Origin: Candidatus Manganitrophaceae bacterium
Lineage (GTDB): Bacteria > Nitrospirota > Nitrospiria > SBBL01 > Manganitrophaceae
Direction: 5' to 3'
Length of the DNA stretch: 18,128 nucleotides
Assembly: GCA_004297235.1 (NCBI GenBank)
Contig: SCUR01000017.1
Span: 1 to 18,128, forward strand
In this document: positions 1-6,319 of the stretch, in pieces
How positions within the stretch are numbered: the first letter of the stretch is position 1
How the letters are laid out: every line of letters starts with the position of its first letter
Made by a program: the position numbers and the translations under genes
Notes under the pieces: generated by a model
What the model was told of the DNA's origin: nothing
Databases searched by the model: none
What the model saw: only the letters and a program-made list of their open reading frames with translations

Positions 1-85
1 AGATCCAGAGCGCCATCCGAGAGCGGGCGCGTTTCGCTTTGCGTTCTTCTTTAGAAACACGTGCTTTTTCTTTTTGTTTCTTCAT
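1..85 (-). CDS. Small basic protein, N-terminal part only (runs off left edge)
   Basis: An open frame starts at an ATG (83-85 on the plus strand read in reverse) and runs 28 codons without a stop to the window edge. The peptide begins MKKQKEKARVSKEER and is very rich in Lys, Arg and Glu, with LWI at the last visible positions. A good ribosome binding site (GGAAGGA) lies 6 bases before this ATG. A second in-frame ATG two codons upstream sits too close to that site to be preferred. A sigma70-like promoter lies about 55 bases upstream at 139-166. The charged start could be the cytoplasmic tail of a small membrane protein or a nucleic-acid-binding protein. The visible part is too short to assign a family. 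Confidence 0.55.
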   Translation of the reverse strand, partial: MKKQKEKARVSKEERKAKRARSRMALWI

Positions 86-138
86 TATCATTCCTTCCCC
101 TTTATTTCAATCCCTCATTCTTAATTGACTCTCGAACC

Positions 139-166
139 AGTATACCTTAGCTTTTTTCGTTCTTAA
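139..166 (-). promoter_or_regulatory. Candidate sigma70 promoter for the left-edge gene
   Basis: On the minus strand TTAAGA (166-161) and TATACT (144-139) are separated by 16 bases. The -10 box matches the consensus at five of six positions and the -35 box at four of six. The spacer is A-rich. Transcription would start near 132 and give a leader of about 47 bases before the ATG at 85. Confidence 0.45.
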
Positions 167-284
167 AGCTTTGGAAGAGCCTGATGCGGGCGCATCTTGG
201 GATCATGAGCGCCACAAGGCAAAACTTCGGAAGGTGGCAAACACCGTTTAGTCTTTACTTTGCTAGGAGAGTGAGGCTCCACAA

Positions 285-617
285 ATGTGGGATCGACCCG
301 GTCCCCGCTCCGCCTCGGAGCCGAAGCCCGAATACTTTAAATTCGAGCCGGTGTTGACGACGTATAACCCGGCCGATGCCGCCATCATCCGACCCATCCT
401 CGACGGTAAAGGCATCCCCTACGACATCCAGGGGGAGAACTTCATGCACATCCGCCCGCCGGTCGAGCCGGCGCGCCGCAGGGTCGATCACGACTCCGTC
501 GAAACGGTCCAGGCGTTGCTGAAGGAGCTGAATTTGCTATTCACCGGTTTGAGCTTGAACAAAACGAAGGAAGCCGAAGAAGTAAAAAGAATGAATAACG
601 ATCCGGTCGACGATTGA
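285..617 (+). CDS. DUF2007-type putative signal-transducing protein
   Basis: A 110-residue soluble protein. The core from about residue 20 to 90 has the pattern of the DUF2007 family (putative prokaryotic signal-transducing domain): a beta strand followed by TTYNPADAAIIRPILDGKGI, then QGENFMHIRPPVEPARRRV and a C-terminal helix VETVQALLKELNL. This family is named from sequence only; the real role is unknown. The first 18 residues are Pro/Arg-rich and unlike the family, and the last 20 (KEAEEVKRMNND) are a charged tail. The start at ATG 285 has AGGAGA 14 bases upstream, which is a long spacing. No better in-frame start is visible. The stop codon lies inside the left arm of the hairpin at 611-654. 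The gene faces the convergent small membrane-protein gene. Confidence 0.75.
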   Translation: MWDRPGPRSASEPKPEYFKFEPVLTTYNPADAAIIRPILDGKGIPYDIQGENFMHIRPPVEPARRRVDHDSVETVQALLKELNLLFTGLSLNKTKEAEEVKRMNNDPVDD

Positions 618-654
618 GACCAAGCCGCACGGATCGGTGGCTTGATCTCAATCG
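611..654. terminator. Long hairpin between convergent genes (no U-tract)
   Basis: Two 16-base arms (611-626 and 639-654) are complementary with a single C/A mismatch on the plus strand; on the minus strand the same position is a G-U wobble, so the minus-strand RNA forms an uninterrupted 16-bp stem. The loop is 12 bases. It contains the stop region of the DUF2007 gene and lies 15 bases beyond the stop of the convergent gene ending at 669. Neither side is followed by a T-run, so it is either a weak bidirectional terminator or an mRNA 3'-end stabilising stem. Confidence 0.55.
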
Positions 655-668
655 CACTCAGGACCCCC

Positions 669-890
669 TCATCCGACCACCTGGGTCTGCGGTTTCATCT
701 CTTCCGTAACATTGCTGCGAACCCCTTCCGGCCCCGCCTCCTCCAGATATTTCCAATCCGGATGAACCGGAATCGGCTCGTCTTCAGAGCGCTCAGGCGG
801 TTTCACCGCCGTCAACATCCACGCCCAAACAAAATTCACAAACGCCAGGGCGATCAGCGTCGGAAGCCCAAACTCGAAAAATCCGTCCAT
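669..890 (-). CDS. Small single-pass membrane protein, 73 aa
   Basis: The start at ATG 890 is set by a near-perfect ribosome binding site, GGAGGATTCA, directly before it; longer upstream readings in this frame have no such site. The protein begins MDGFFEFGLPTLIALAFVNF and has one transmembrane helix at about residues 7-27. A polar, acidic and Pro-rich cytoplasmic or periplasmic tail follows (KPPERSEDEPIPVHPDWKYL). No family is recognised. The layout (short N-terminus, one helix, acidic tail) is seen in small accessory subunits of respiratory complexes, but nothing nearby supports that role. It is convergent with the DUF2007 gene and divergent from the gene starting at 1157. Confidence 0.7.
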   Translation of the reverse strand: MDGFFEFGLPTLIALAFVNFVWAWMLTAVKPPERSEDEPIPVHPDWKYLEEAGPEGVRSNVTEEMKPQTQVVG

Positions 891-1116
891 TGAATCCTCC
901 TTTGGTTTGATTCTCTGCCGCGTGATGCGCCTTCTTCCACCCTCCGGAAGAAACGAAATCGATCCACGCAAGCTCAGAATGACGCATCGAAGGAACATCG
1001 AGATCAAAATCAGATTAATTTTCAGTTAAAAAAGACAATCGGATGTAAAACCGATCTAGGGATAAAGAAGGCGGGGAGTTGGAAAAAGGAGGAGACCGCT
1101 CTAGGGGGATGGCGCA
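891..1116. other. Divergent intergenic region
   Basis: This is the leader side of the 73-aa membrane protein gene (minus) and the upstream side of the gene at 1157 (plus). It is AT-richer than its surroundings around 1000-1060 and holds a short inverted repeat (ATCGG / CCGAT, about 1039-1056). A minus-strand promoter is expected here, but I cannot pick one hexamer pair with confidence. No gene is visible. Confidence 0.4.
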
Positions 1117-1144
1117 TTGACGATTTGGGAAACTCTGGTATACA
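1117..1144 (+). promoter_or_regulatory. Sigma70 promoter with extended -10
   Basis: TTGACG (1117-1122) and TATACA (1139-1144) are separated by 16 bases, with TG one base before the -10 box (1136-1137). Predicted transcription starts near 1150-1152, only about 5-7 bases before the ATG at 1157, so the mRNA would be almost leaderless. Confidence 0.6.
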
Positions 1145-1156
1145 GGCTAATGAACG

Positions 1157-1669
1157 ATGAAGATGAAATTATTAATCCCATTTCTGGCATTTATTCTCCT
1201 GTCGGCCGGCGCGGCGGAGAGCGCTCGCGCCGCAGAGGACGGCGCCTCGTTCTCATTCGCCTCCGTTGCCTCCATTTCGACGGAAGCGTACCGGATCGAT
1301 TCGCCGGCTCCGCTGGAGAAGTACCTCGCCGAGCCGTCGGACCAGGTGAAGCTGGCAAAATATCTTTCTCTGCTCCCTCCCCTCATGAAAGACCGATCTC
1401 AAACCCTTCAGTTGGGAAACCGGGGATTTGAAGAAAACAATCCGCTGCTCGGCCGCCGCCCCTCCGGCGCCAGGATCAACGGCTATTTTTTTGTGTATGC
1501 CCTTTCCCTGCTCGCCGCTTACCATCTGCCGGAACCGCTCGCCTCTTCGATCCTCGACTCGGTCCGATTCCAGGAAGAGATCGTCGTTTACGAAAACGAA
1601 CGTCTCTTCGATCGGAAAGTGTCGGTCGACTCGGCCCCCATCGCCTTTATGTTCACGATTCTCTATTAA
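1157..1669 (+). CDS. Hypothetical exported/membrane protein, 170 aa (DUF5658-like motif)
   Basis: The protein starts with a clear signal peptide (MKMKLLIPFLAFILLSAGAA, likely cleaved near residue 25 after a SARA-type site). A conserved-looking centre follows at residues 81-110: QTLQL, ENNPLLGRRPS and RINGYF. That pattern (QT..., NPLLG.xPS, then a hydrophobic helix) resembles small membrane proteins of the DUF5658 kind, recognised from memory with limited confidence. A second hydrophobic segment covers residues 110-124, and the C-terminus is VSVDSAPIAFMFTILY. ATG 1157 and in-frame ATG 1163 are both possible starts; neither has a ribosome binding site, which agrees with the promoter placed just upstream. 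Function unknown. Confidence 0.65.
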   Translation: MKMKLLIPFLAFILLSAGAAESARAAEDGASFSFASVASISTEAYRIDSPAPLEKYLAEPSDQVKLAKYLSLLPPLMKDRSQTLQLGNRGFEENNPLLGRRPSGARINGYFFVYALSLLAAYHLPEPLASSILDSVRFQEEIVVYENERLFDRKVSVDSAPIAFMFTILY

Positions 1670-1682
1670 CCGCGCCGGCCAT

Positions 1683-1723
1683 AAAAAAAGGGCGATGGGA
1701 AGGATGCCTCCTCTCCACCGCCC
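1683..1723 (-). terminator. Intrinsic terminator of the Ig-like exported-protein operon
   Basis: On the minus strand GGGCGGTGG (1723-1715) pairs with CCATCGCCC (1698-1690) through nine pairs, one a G-U wobble, and is followed at once by seven T (1689-1683). The loop is 16 bases and can fold further. It lies 45 bases after the stop of the gene ending at 1769. A second GC-rich hairpin (GGCCGT / ACGGCC, about 1742-1761) sits between the stop and this terminator. Confidence 0.75.
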
Positions 1724-1768
1724 CGCTTTATTGATTAAACAGGCCGTCGGCCGAAACGGCCGCGATCT

Positions 1769-2425
1769 CTAGGGCACCGGACCGGTCACAGTGAGGGTGC
1801 CGGTGGTCGGCGCGCCGGCCCCGCCGCCTCCGCCCCCTCCCCCGCCCCCCGCCATCGCGGCGGCCGAGCCGAGAACGATCACCCCGGCGACCGTCCAGAC
1901 CCACGGCTTCTTGTACCAGGGTTTGTCGTTCGCTTCGAACCGCTCCCAGGAAGAGGGGGGACGCTCGATCTCCACCAACAGCGGAGAAAGATCGGGCGGC
2001 CGCAGCGTTTGGACCCGGTTTCCCGCCCGGTCTTCCGCTTGGAGATAATATTCCACGCCAGGATAGAGCGTCGCCTCGGCGGGAATCGTCGCCCGATAGC
2101 GATCGTTCTCGTCGGGGGTCATTTCGACCGCGCGGTAGCCTCGCTCCCCCTTCGACCGGAAGAAGAGGCGGACAGCGGCCACCCCCGATCCGGGATCGGT
2201 CACCGTCGCCACAATCTCAATCTCCTGCCCGGCGCGGAAGAGCCCCATCGGCCGGGCATGCAAAATCTTCGGGGCGATCAGATCGACCGCCGGCGCGTCC
2301 TGCGCGATCACCAGAAAAGGATGCAGCAAGAAAGCATAAAAGGCCGCCCAAAAGAGGAGAAACGGGGCCGCGCTCGGGCGAGGCCGGCCCCTTCCTTTGA
2401 TTATTCCCAAATGATTTTTCCCCAT
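1769..2425 (-). CDS. Exported Ig-like domain protein with poly-Gly tail, 218 aa
   Basis: The start is the ATG at 2425, inside the end of the upstream gene (25-bp overlap); longer readings only mirror that gene. Residues 1-41 form a signal peptide or anchor with a long basic n-region and a hydrophobic core ending FLVIAQ. Residues 48-140 form a beta-sandwich-like domain (APKILHARP, IEIVATVTDPGSGVAAVRLF, PGVEYYLQAEDRAGN), the pattern of bacterial Ig/FN3-like domains. A second hydrophobic helix (about 175-192, PWVWTVAGVIVLGSAAAMA) is followed by ten consecutive Gly (193-202) and a Thr/Pro tail. The paired domain in the upstream gene suggests duplication and a joint role at the envelope. Translation is probably coupled to the upstream gene because no clear ribosome binding site is seen. 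Confidence 0.75.
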   Translation of the reverse strand: MGKNHLGIIKGRGRPRPSAAPFLLFWAAFYAFLLHPFLVIAQDAPAVDLIAPKILHARPMGLFRAGQEIEIVATVTDPGSGVAAVRLFFRSKGERGYRAVEMTPDENDRYRATIPAEATLYPGVEYYLQAEDRAGNRVQTLRPPDLSPLLVEIERPPSSWERFEANDKPWYKKPWVWTVAGVIVLGSAAAMAGGGGGGGGGGAGAPTTGTLTVTGPVP

Positions 2426-3171
2426 GTTTCGTTTTCGTCTCTCGGAAAGGGAAGGCGGACGCGGGCCGTCGACCAGGCGGCGCCGGGAACCACGCTGTTT
2501 CCATCGGCATCGACCAGCCCCTTGATGGTGAAGCGGGCCGACGCGACCGGCTCCGCTTCTTCTACTGTCATCTCCAGGGCGATGCTCCGGTAGTTTTCGA
2601 ACATCTGTCGAAGGAACGCTTCCCGCGATTTCGGCAGCTCGGAGAGGGCCCGCATCTCGGCGAGGTCTTTCGCCTCCCAGGCCTGCTTCAGCCATTCGAA
2701 GCGCCGGTGCGCCTCTTTCAATGTGGGCCGGGCGAGAAGCGCCCGCATGTACATCGGATGGAGCGCCTCCCCTTTGACCCGCTGATTTCCGGAGCCGTCC
2801 TCCGCGACGAGATAATACTCGAGCCCCTCCGGACCGACTTCCAGCCGGGGGATCGAAAGGGCATAGACCCCTCTTTTCTCATCGCCCCGTTTTTTTTCCA
2901 ACAAGAGACTTTTATATTGTTGCTCCCCTTTTTTTCGATAGAAGAGCCGCACCGATCGGACCCCGCCTTCATCGGTGACGACCGCCGACATCTCGATCTC
3001 CTGAACCATCGTGATCGGGAAGGGGGGGGTGTAATCGAGACGCGGCGCGACGACATCCCGCAGCTGTGCGGAGGCGGGGAGGGGCGCTGAAAAAAGAACG
3101 ACGCCCAGAAGAAGCGCCCTCCAGATCATCAAACCGGCGTCTCGCTTCCGAAGAGTGTCTCTTGTTTTCAC
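2401..3171 (-). CDS. Exported Ig-like + NTF2/SnoaL-like domain protein, 256 aa
   Basis: The start chosen is GTG 3171 because GAGGAGA (3184-3178) lies 6 bases upstream; an ATG at 3129 (residue 15) is a weaker alternative. Residues 1-35 are a signal peptide ending LPASA, probably cleaved before QLRDVV. Residues about 38-135 carry the same Ig-like pattern as the next gene (APRLDYTPP, VVTDEGGVRSVRLFYRKKGE, LEYYLVAEDGSGNQ). Residues about 145-256 look like an NTF2/SnoaL fold (LKQAWEAKDLAEMRALSELP, FENYRSIALEMTVEEAEPVA, VDADGNSVVPGAAWS), as found behind serine/threonine kinase or secretion-related domains in other bacteria. First gene of a two-gene operon with its own promoter and terminator. Exact function unknown; periplasmic or surface location inferred. 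Confidence 0.75.
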   Translation of the reverse strand: MKTRDTLRKRDAGLMIWRALLLGVVLFSAPLPASAQLRDVVAPRLDYTPPFPITMVQEIEMSAVVTDEGGVRSVRLFYRKKGEQQYKSLLLEKKRGDEKRGVYALSIPRLEVGPEGLEYYLVAEDGSGNQRVKGEALHPMYMRALLARPTLKEAHRRFEWLKQAWEAKDLAEMRALSELPKSREAFLRQMFENYRSIALEMTVEEAEPVASARFTIKGLVDADGNSVVPGAAWSTARVRLPFPRDENETWGKIIWE

Positions 3172-3405
3172 CGATGGTCTCCTCAATCAAGAAAGACGGA
3201 TCACTGTCCTCCGGGAATCAAGCACGAATCGTGCGAGCCGAATGGACCGGTCCGGATGATAAGGTCCTCTGATTCCGTTCAAGTGAAAGAGGGAAGCGCA
3301 CAGCAGCGGGGCGGCTTTGTCGGCGACGCGAGAGGCGTGGATGGAATCAGGTATCCATGAAAATACCCTTCCATCGGCCCGGATGTCAATCGAATTGTTG
3401 ATTTA
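3172..3405. other. Intergenic region carrying leader of the Ig-like operon
   Basis: This gap separates the end of the large glycosyl cluster from the Ig-like operon. It contains the minus-strand promoter at 3360-3389 and about 180 bases of untranslated leader. In the leader lies a perfect 13-base palindrome (GCACGA-A-TCGTGC, 3222-3234), which could be a protein-binding site or a small hairpin. A 6-bp inverted repeat (CCGGAT / ATCCGG) surrounds the stop of the gene ending at 3406, but no T-run follows, so I see no convincing terminator for the large cluster. Confidence 0.4.
3360..3389 (-). promoter_or_regulatory. Sigma70 promoter for the Ig-like exported-protein operon
   Basis: On the minus strand a perfect TTGACA (3389-3384) and TATTTT (3365-3360) are separated by 18 bases. 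Transcription would start near 3353, giving a leader of about 180 bases to the GTG at 3171. The promoter begins only 16 bases after the stop of the upstream GNAT gene, so read-through from the large cluster is possible as well. Confidence 0.6.
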
Positions 3406-4455
3406 CTATCCGGTTTTCAGTGAGCGGTCGATCTCCTCCGACCCTTGTGGAAGGCTCGACGCGACCGGTGCAATCCACAGCCGGTAGTGGACCCGATCGG
3501 ACGCCCCCCAGAGATATTTATACGGCTCTTTCCCCCGCAAAAAATCGACCTCACGAAGCCCCTCCCCGATCGCCTCTTCGATGGCATGCTTGAGCAGAAG
3601 CGCCCCGGGGCTGTAATCGGCCTTTTCCGGATCGAATCCGCTCAGGTAACAATACAGACCGCTTCCTTTCCGAAAGGCGTAGAGGGAGGCGATTACCGTC
3701 TCGCCCAATCGCAGACCATAAAGACGCAACGCCCCTTGCCTTAAAAACCCGGCGGCTGCCTCTCGATGGAAGGCCCGAATCGCCGGATCGGCCAACACCC
3801 CGGCCCCCTCCCGTTTTTCCCATCGATTTTCATGAAGGCGGAAGAAGTCTTCGAGCAGCGCCGGAAAGGTGTGCGCGTCGGCCCGATCGAAGACAAACCG
3901 GCCGGCGGCCTCAAGCCGTCTTCTCGCCCGCCGCAGATTCCGCCGGTGGACGGGAGGAAGAATCGTTTCCAGGTTGGTCCCTTCCGGAAGGAGAAGCCGG
4001 GGAGAGACCGACTGAGGGACGATCCGAAAATGCAGGGCGGAACGCGACGCGGTCAGCAGCGCCGAATCGGGCCGAAGCTCCTGAAAGTCGCACAGATCCC
4101 AACGGGCGCTGCACTGCGCCAGCCGTTCGAGAATCCGCAGCGCACCGACCGATTCGAGACCCGGTTCAAGGAGCAGGTCGAGCGTGTCGGTGATCCCGGT
4201 GCCGATGAACCCGACGTGCCGCGGAGCGCCTTCCCCCAACGAGCCGATGAAGAAGGGGGCCAGTCCGACCAGCCTCCCCCCTCGGCGCAATACCAAAACC
4301 CATAATTGACCCGCACCAAAACATTTCCACCAGGAGAGAAGCCACTCCGGCGATTGAAACGGGGTCGCGCCGGCGCACCGTTCATAGAGCGCCGACCACT
4401 CCGGGCGGAGCGCTTCAAGCGCCTCAACGGTCGTCACCTCTTCCAGGTCTATCAT
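3406..4455 (-). CDS. CelD/BioF2-type GNAT acyltransferase
   Basis: A 349-residue protein with the double-GNAT layout of the CelD/BcsL (PF13480, Acetyltransf_6) family. The N-terminal half contains the typical TPFQSPEWLLSWWKCFG segment (31-47) and LVLRRGGRLVGLAPFF. A basic linker HRRNLRRARRRLEAAG (170-185) leads to the catalytic half with GETVIASLYAF, YCYLSGFDPEKADYSPGALL (269-288) and DFLRGKEPYKYLWG (304-317). These proteins transfer an acyl group from acyl-CoA or an aminoacyl donor to an amine, often on cell-envelope sugars. Its ATG overlaps the stop of the GT4 gene by four bases (ATGA), so the two are translationally coupled. The context suggests it acylates an amino group exposed by the PIG-L deacetylase two genes upstream. 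Substrate inferred, not seen. Last gene of the cluster. Confidence 0.85.
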   Translation of the reverse strand: MIDLEEVTTVEALEALRPEWSALYERCAGATPFQSPEWLLSWWKCFGAGQLWVLVLRRGGRLVGLAPFFIGSLGEGAPRHVGFIGTGITDTLDLLLEPGLESVGALRILERLAQCSARWDLCDFQELRPDSALLTASRSALHFRIVPQSVSPRLLLPEGTNLETILPPVHRRNLRRARRRLEAAGRFVFDRADAHTFPALLEDFFRLHENRWEKREGAGVLADPAIRAFHREAAAGFLRQGALRLYGLRLGETVIASLYAFRKGSGLYCYLSGFDPEKADYSPGALLLKHAIEEAIGEGLREVDFLRGKEPYKYLWGASDRVHYRLWIAPVASSLPQGSEEIDRSLKTG

Positions 4456-5489
4456 GATCGCGCCAGCCTCTCATAAAGGGCCAGATACCGCGCCGCCATC
4501 ATCGACGCCGAAAACCGCTCCCGGGCAATCTCGCGGCAGTGGCGGGGATCGATCGTTTCGACCGCCTCGATCGCCTCGGCCATCTCTTCGACACTGTCGA
4601 CCAGAAAGCCGCTCTGTCCCTCTTCAATGATCTCAGGCAGCGCGCCGACCCGGAAGGCGATCACCGGGGTGCCGCAGGCGAGCGCCTCCATCGCCACCAG
4701 CGAGCTGGTTTCGGCGGCGAGGCTCGGCACCAGCAGACAGCGGGCGGCGGTCAAGAGGCGCCGCTTTCGCTCGAAGTCGATGGGCCCCAGCAATCGAACT
4801 CCCTCTCCTTCCAATCTGGGGGCCAGCGCTTCCCGAAAGTAGCGCGCATGGTCGGGATAAGGGAAAAGCTGCCCGGCGAGCAGCAGCGGGGTTTTGGCGC
4901 GACGGGCCGCGTCGATCGCAAGGTGGAGTCCCTTCTCGGGACAGATCCGCCCCAGCGCAAAGGCGAAGCGGCGCTTTCGGATCTGGAGCGCCAAGGAGTC
5001 GACCTCCACGCCGTTCTCGATCGGCGGCAAAAAGGCGGTTCCCGGAAGAGCGGCGCGCTGCTGCGAGCGCGAGACGCAGTGAAGATCGGTCTTGGGCCGG
5101 TCGGGAGAGAGCGCGCGCGGCGAATACCAAGCAAGCGGCATATGCAGGGTCGCCAACACCGGCGGACCGGGCGGAGGGAGATAGCGGTCGAAGTCGACTC
5201 CATGGAAATGGATCAGATCGACCCGCCGCCGGCGCAAGACCGCTTCGATCGCGATCCGGTGTTGCTCCTGGGCCTTGCGTTGCGTTTCGTCATCGAGGAC
5301 GTTGCCCGGCCTCGGCGTCGCGATCAATTCTCCCGCCACCGAGGAGCTCTCGCAGGCGACGACGAGGGAGCGATGTCCCGCCGCCACCAGCGCCGCATCG
5401 AGACGGGCCACGATCTGCTCCGCGCCGCCGGCAGTGTCGGGCCGGACGGCGGCCAACGGATAGGCGACGTTGAGAATGGTGAGCTTCAC
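4452..5489 (-). CDS. GT4-family glycosyltransferase (GT-B fold)
   Basis: A 345-residue retaining glycosyltransferase of the GT4 type. Residues 20-25 (AGGAEQ) are the acceptor-side glycine loop typical of MshA-like and mannosyl/GlcNAc transferases; FHG (95-97) and LATLHMPL follow. The donor half begins FALGRICPEKGLHLAIDAAR (177-196) and has the E-x7-E motif AETSSLVAMEALACGTPVIA (E260 and E268). It uses a nucleotide-activated sugar in the cytoplasm; the acceptor cannot be read from sequence. The start is GTG at 5489, overlapping the PIG-L stop (GTGA) with GGAAGGA five bases upstream. The same four-base coupling joins it to the GNAT gene downstream. The row PIG-L, GT4, GNAT recalls mycothiol-type chemistry, but MshA identity cannot be claimed without alignment. 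Confidence 0.88.
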   Translation of the reverse strand: MKLTILNVAYPLAAVRPDTAGGAEQIVARLDAALVAAGHRSLVVACESSSVAGELIATPRPGNVLDDETQRKAQEQHRIAIEAVLRRRRVDLIHFHGVDFDRYLPPPGPPVLATLHMPLAWYSPRALSPDRPKTDLHCVSRSQQRAALPGTAFLPPIENGVEVDSLALQIRKRRFAFALGRICPEKGLHLAIDAARRAKTPLLLAGQLFPYPDHARYFREALAPRLEGEGVRLLGPIDFERKRRLLTAARCLLVPSLAAETSSLVAMEALACGTPVIAFRVGALPEIIEEGQSGFLVDSVEEMAEAIEAVETIDPRHCREIARERFSASMMAARYLALYERLARS

Positions 5490-6319
5490 AGCGGTCCTTC
5501 CAGTCCGAGCGTCCGAAGCGCTTCCCCGGCGAGCCCTCTCCAGCGCGCCCCCGTCATTCCCCAGTCGAACGACTCGTAGTGGAGGGGGCCCGGATGCGGC
5601 GGGCGGGTGAAATCATAGGCCGGCGCCGGACGGAACCGCTCCGTCTCGATCCGAAAAGCGCTCAAGACCTGCCGCTGGGTCGCGAAGCAGGCGAACATCC
5701 GCGCTTTTAATTCCCGCTCCGCCTCGGAGAGCGGGACGGCGCTCTCCTCGAAACCCTCTGCGGGAAGAAAGACCCCGGCCGCAAAGACTCCATCGCGCAG
5801 ATGATACGAGGTAAACTCCGCCACGTTCGGCGCAGGCCATCCCTCCCGCGCCAGCAGCCGCCGCGCGGCATGGACCGCGAAGGCGGCGGCATCGTGATCG
5901 GGATGCCCCCCTTCGTAGGGATGGGTCAAGATGAAATCGGGCCGCGTCTCGCCGATCCAATCGGCGAGACGGCAGGCCAGGCGATCGAGATGCAGCGACG
6001 CCTCTTGATCGACCTGCCCGACCTCGATGCAGCGTTCGATCGGAATCCCGGCGAGGGCGACCGCCGCGATCATCTCGCGCCGCCGGGCCGCGGCATACGC
6101 CTCGCGCGTCTCGAACCCGGCCGCCGCGGCGTCGCGCCCGTCGCGCGGTGCGCCGTCGGTGAGATGGAGGAGGGTCGCCTCTCCGAAACGGGGGAGCGAT
6201 CCGCCCGCCCCGATCGTCTCGTCATCCGGGTGCGCGGCGACGATCGCGACCGAGCCTTCCGCTCGCCCGGCGAGGAGATTTTCTATCCATCGATTGTCGG
6301 CGGCGTCCCTCGACGGCAA
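5486..6319 (-). CDS. PIG-L (LmbE-like) family deacetylase
   Basis: A zinc-dependent N-deacetylase of the PIG-L/LmbE family, which removes acetyl from GlcNAc-type groups on inositol glycans, mycothiol precursors, aminoglycosides or lipids. The metal motif AHPDDETIGAGG is at residues 29-40 (counted from the TTG) and the second motif HPYEGGHPDHDA at about 133-144, so both zinc-ligand sets are intact. An ATG or GTG start close to the catalytic motif is absent. I chose TTG 6319 because AGAGG lies 6 bases before it; this gives 277 residues and a 37-bp overlap with the methyltransferase gene. A longer start, up to 6406, is possible but would mostly read as the mirror of that gene's end. It overlaps the following GT4 gene by four bases. 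Confidence 0.88.
   Translation of the reverse strand: MPSRDAADNRWIENLLAGRAEGSVAIVAAHPDDETIGAGGSLPRFGEATLLHLTDGAPRDGRDAAAAGFETREAYAAARRREMIAAVALAGIPIERCIEVGQVDQEASLHLDRLACRLADWIGETRPDFILTHPYEGGHPDHDAAAFAVHAARRLLAREGWPAPNVAEFTSYHLRDGVFAAGVFLPAEGFEESAVPLSEAERELKARMFACFATQRQVLSAFRIETERFRPAPAYDFTRPPHPGPLHYESFDWGMTGARWRGLAGEALRTLGLEGPL

Noticed and set aside
183..196. Palindrome GATGCG-GG-CGCATC as operator
   Set aside because: Short, not placed at a recognisable promoter; it may be chance in GC-rich DNA.
1117..1431. Alternative plus-strand frame starting before the exported protein
   Set aside because: It starts at the -35 box of the promoter and has an Arg-rich, motif-free translation; the 1157 frame has a signal peptide.
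2426..2695. 90-residue extension of the poly-Gly Ig-like protein
   Set aside because: Mirrors the C-terminal part of the upstream exported protein in another frame; the signal peptide begins at 2425.
4539..5579. 346-residue plus-strand open frame
   Set aside because: Antisense of the GT4 gene, which has intact E-x7-E and glycine-loop motifs.
3406..6319. True mycothiol biosynthesis
   Set aside because: MshC is not visible in the window, the GNAT is of CelD type, and the organism does not look actinobacterial; kept only as a logic analogy.
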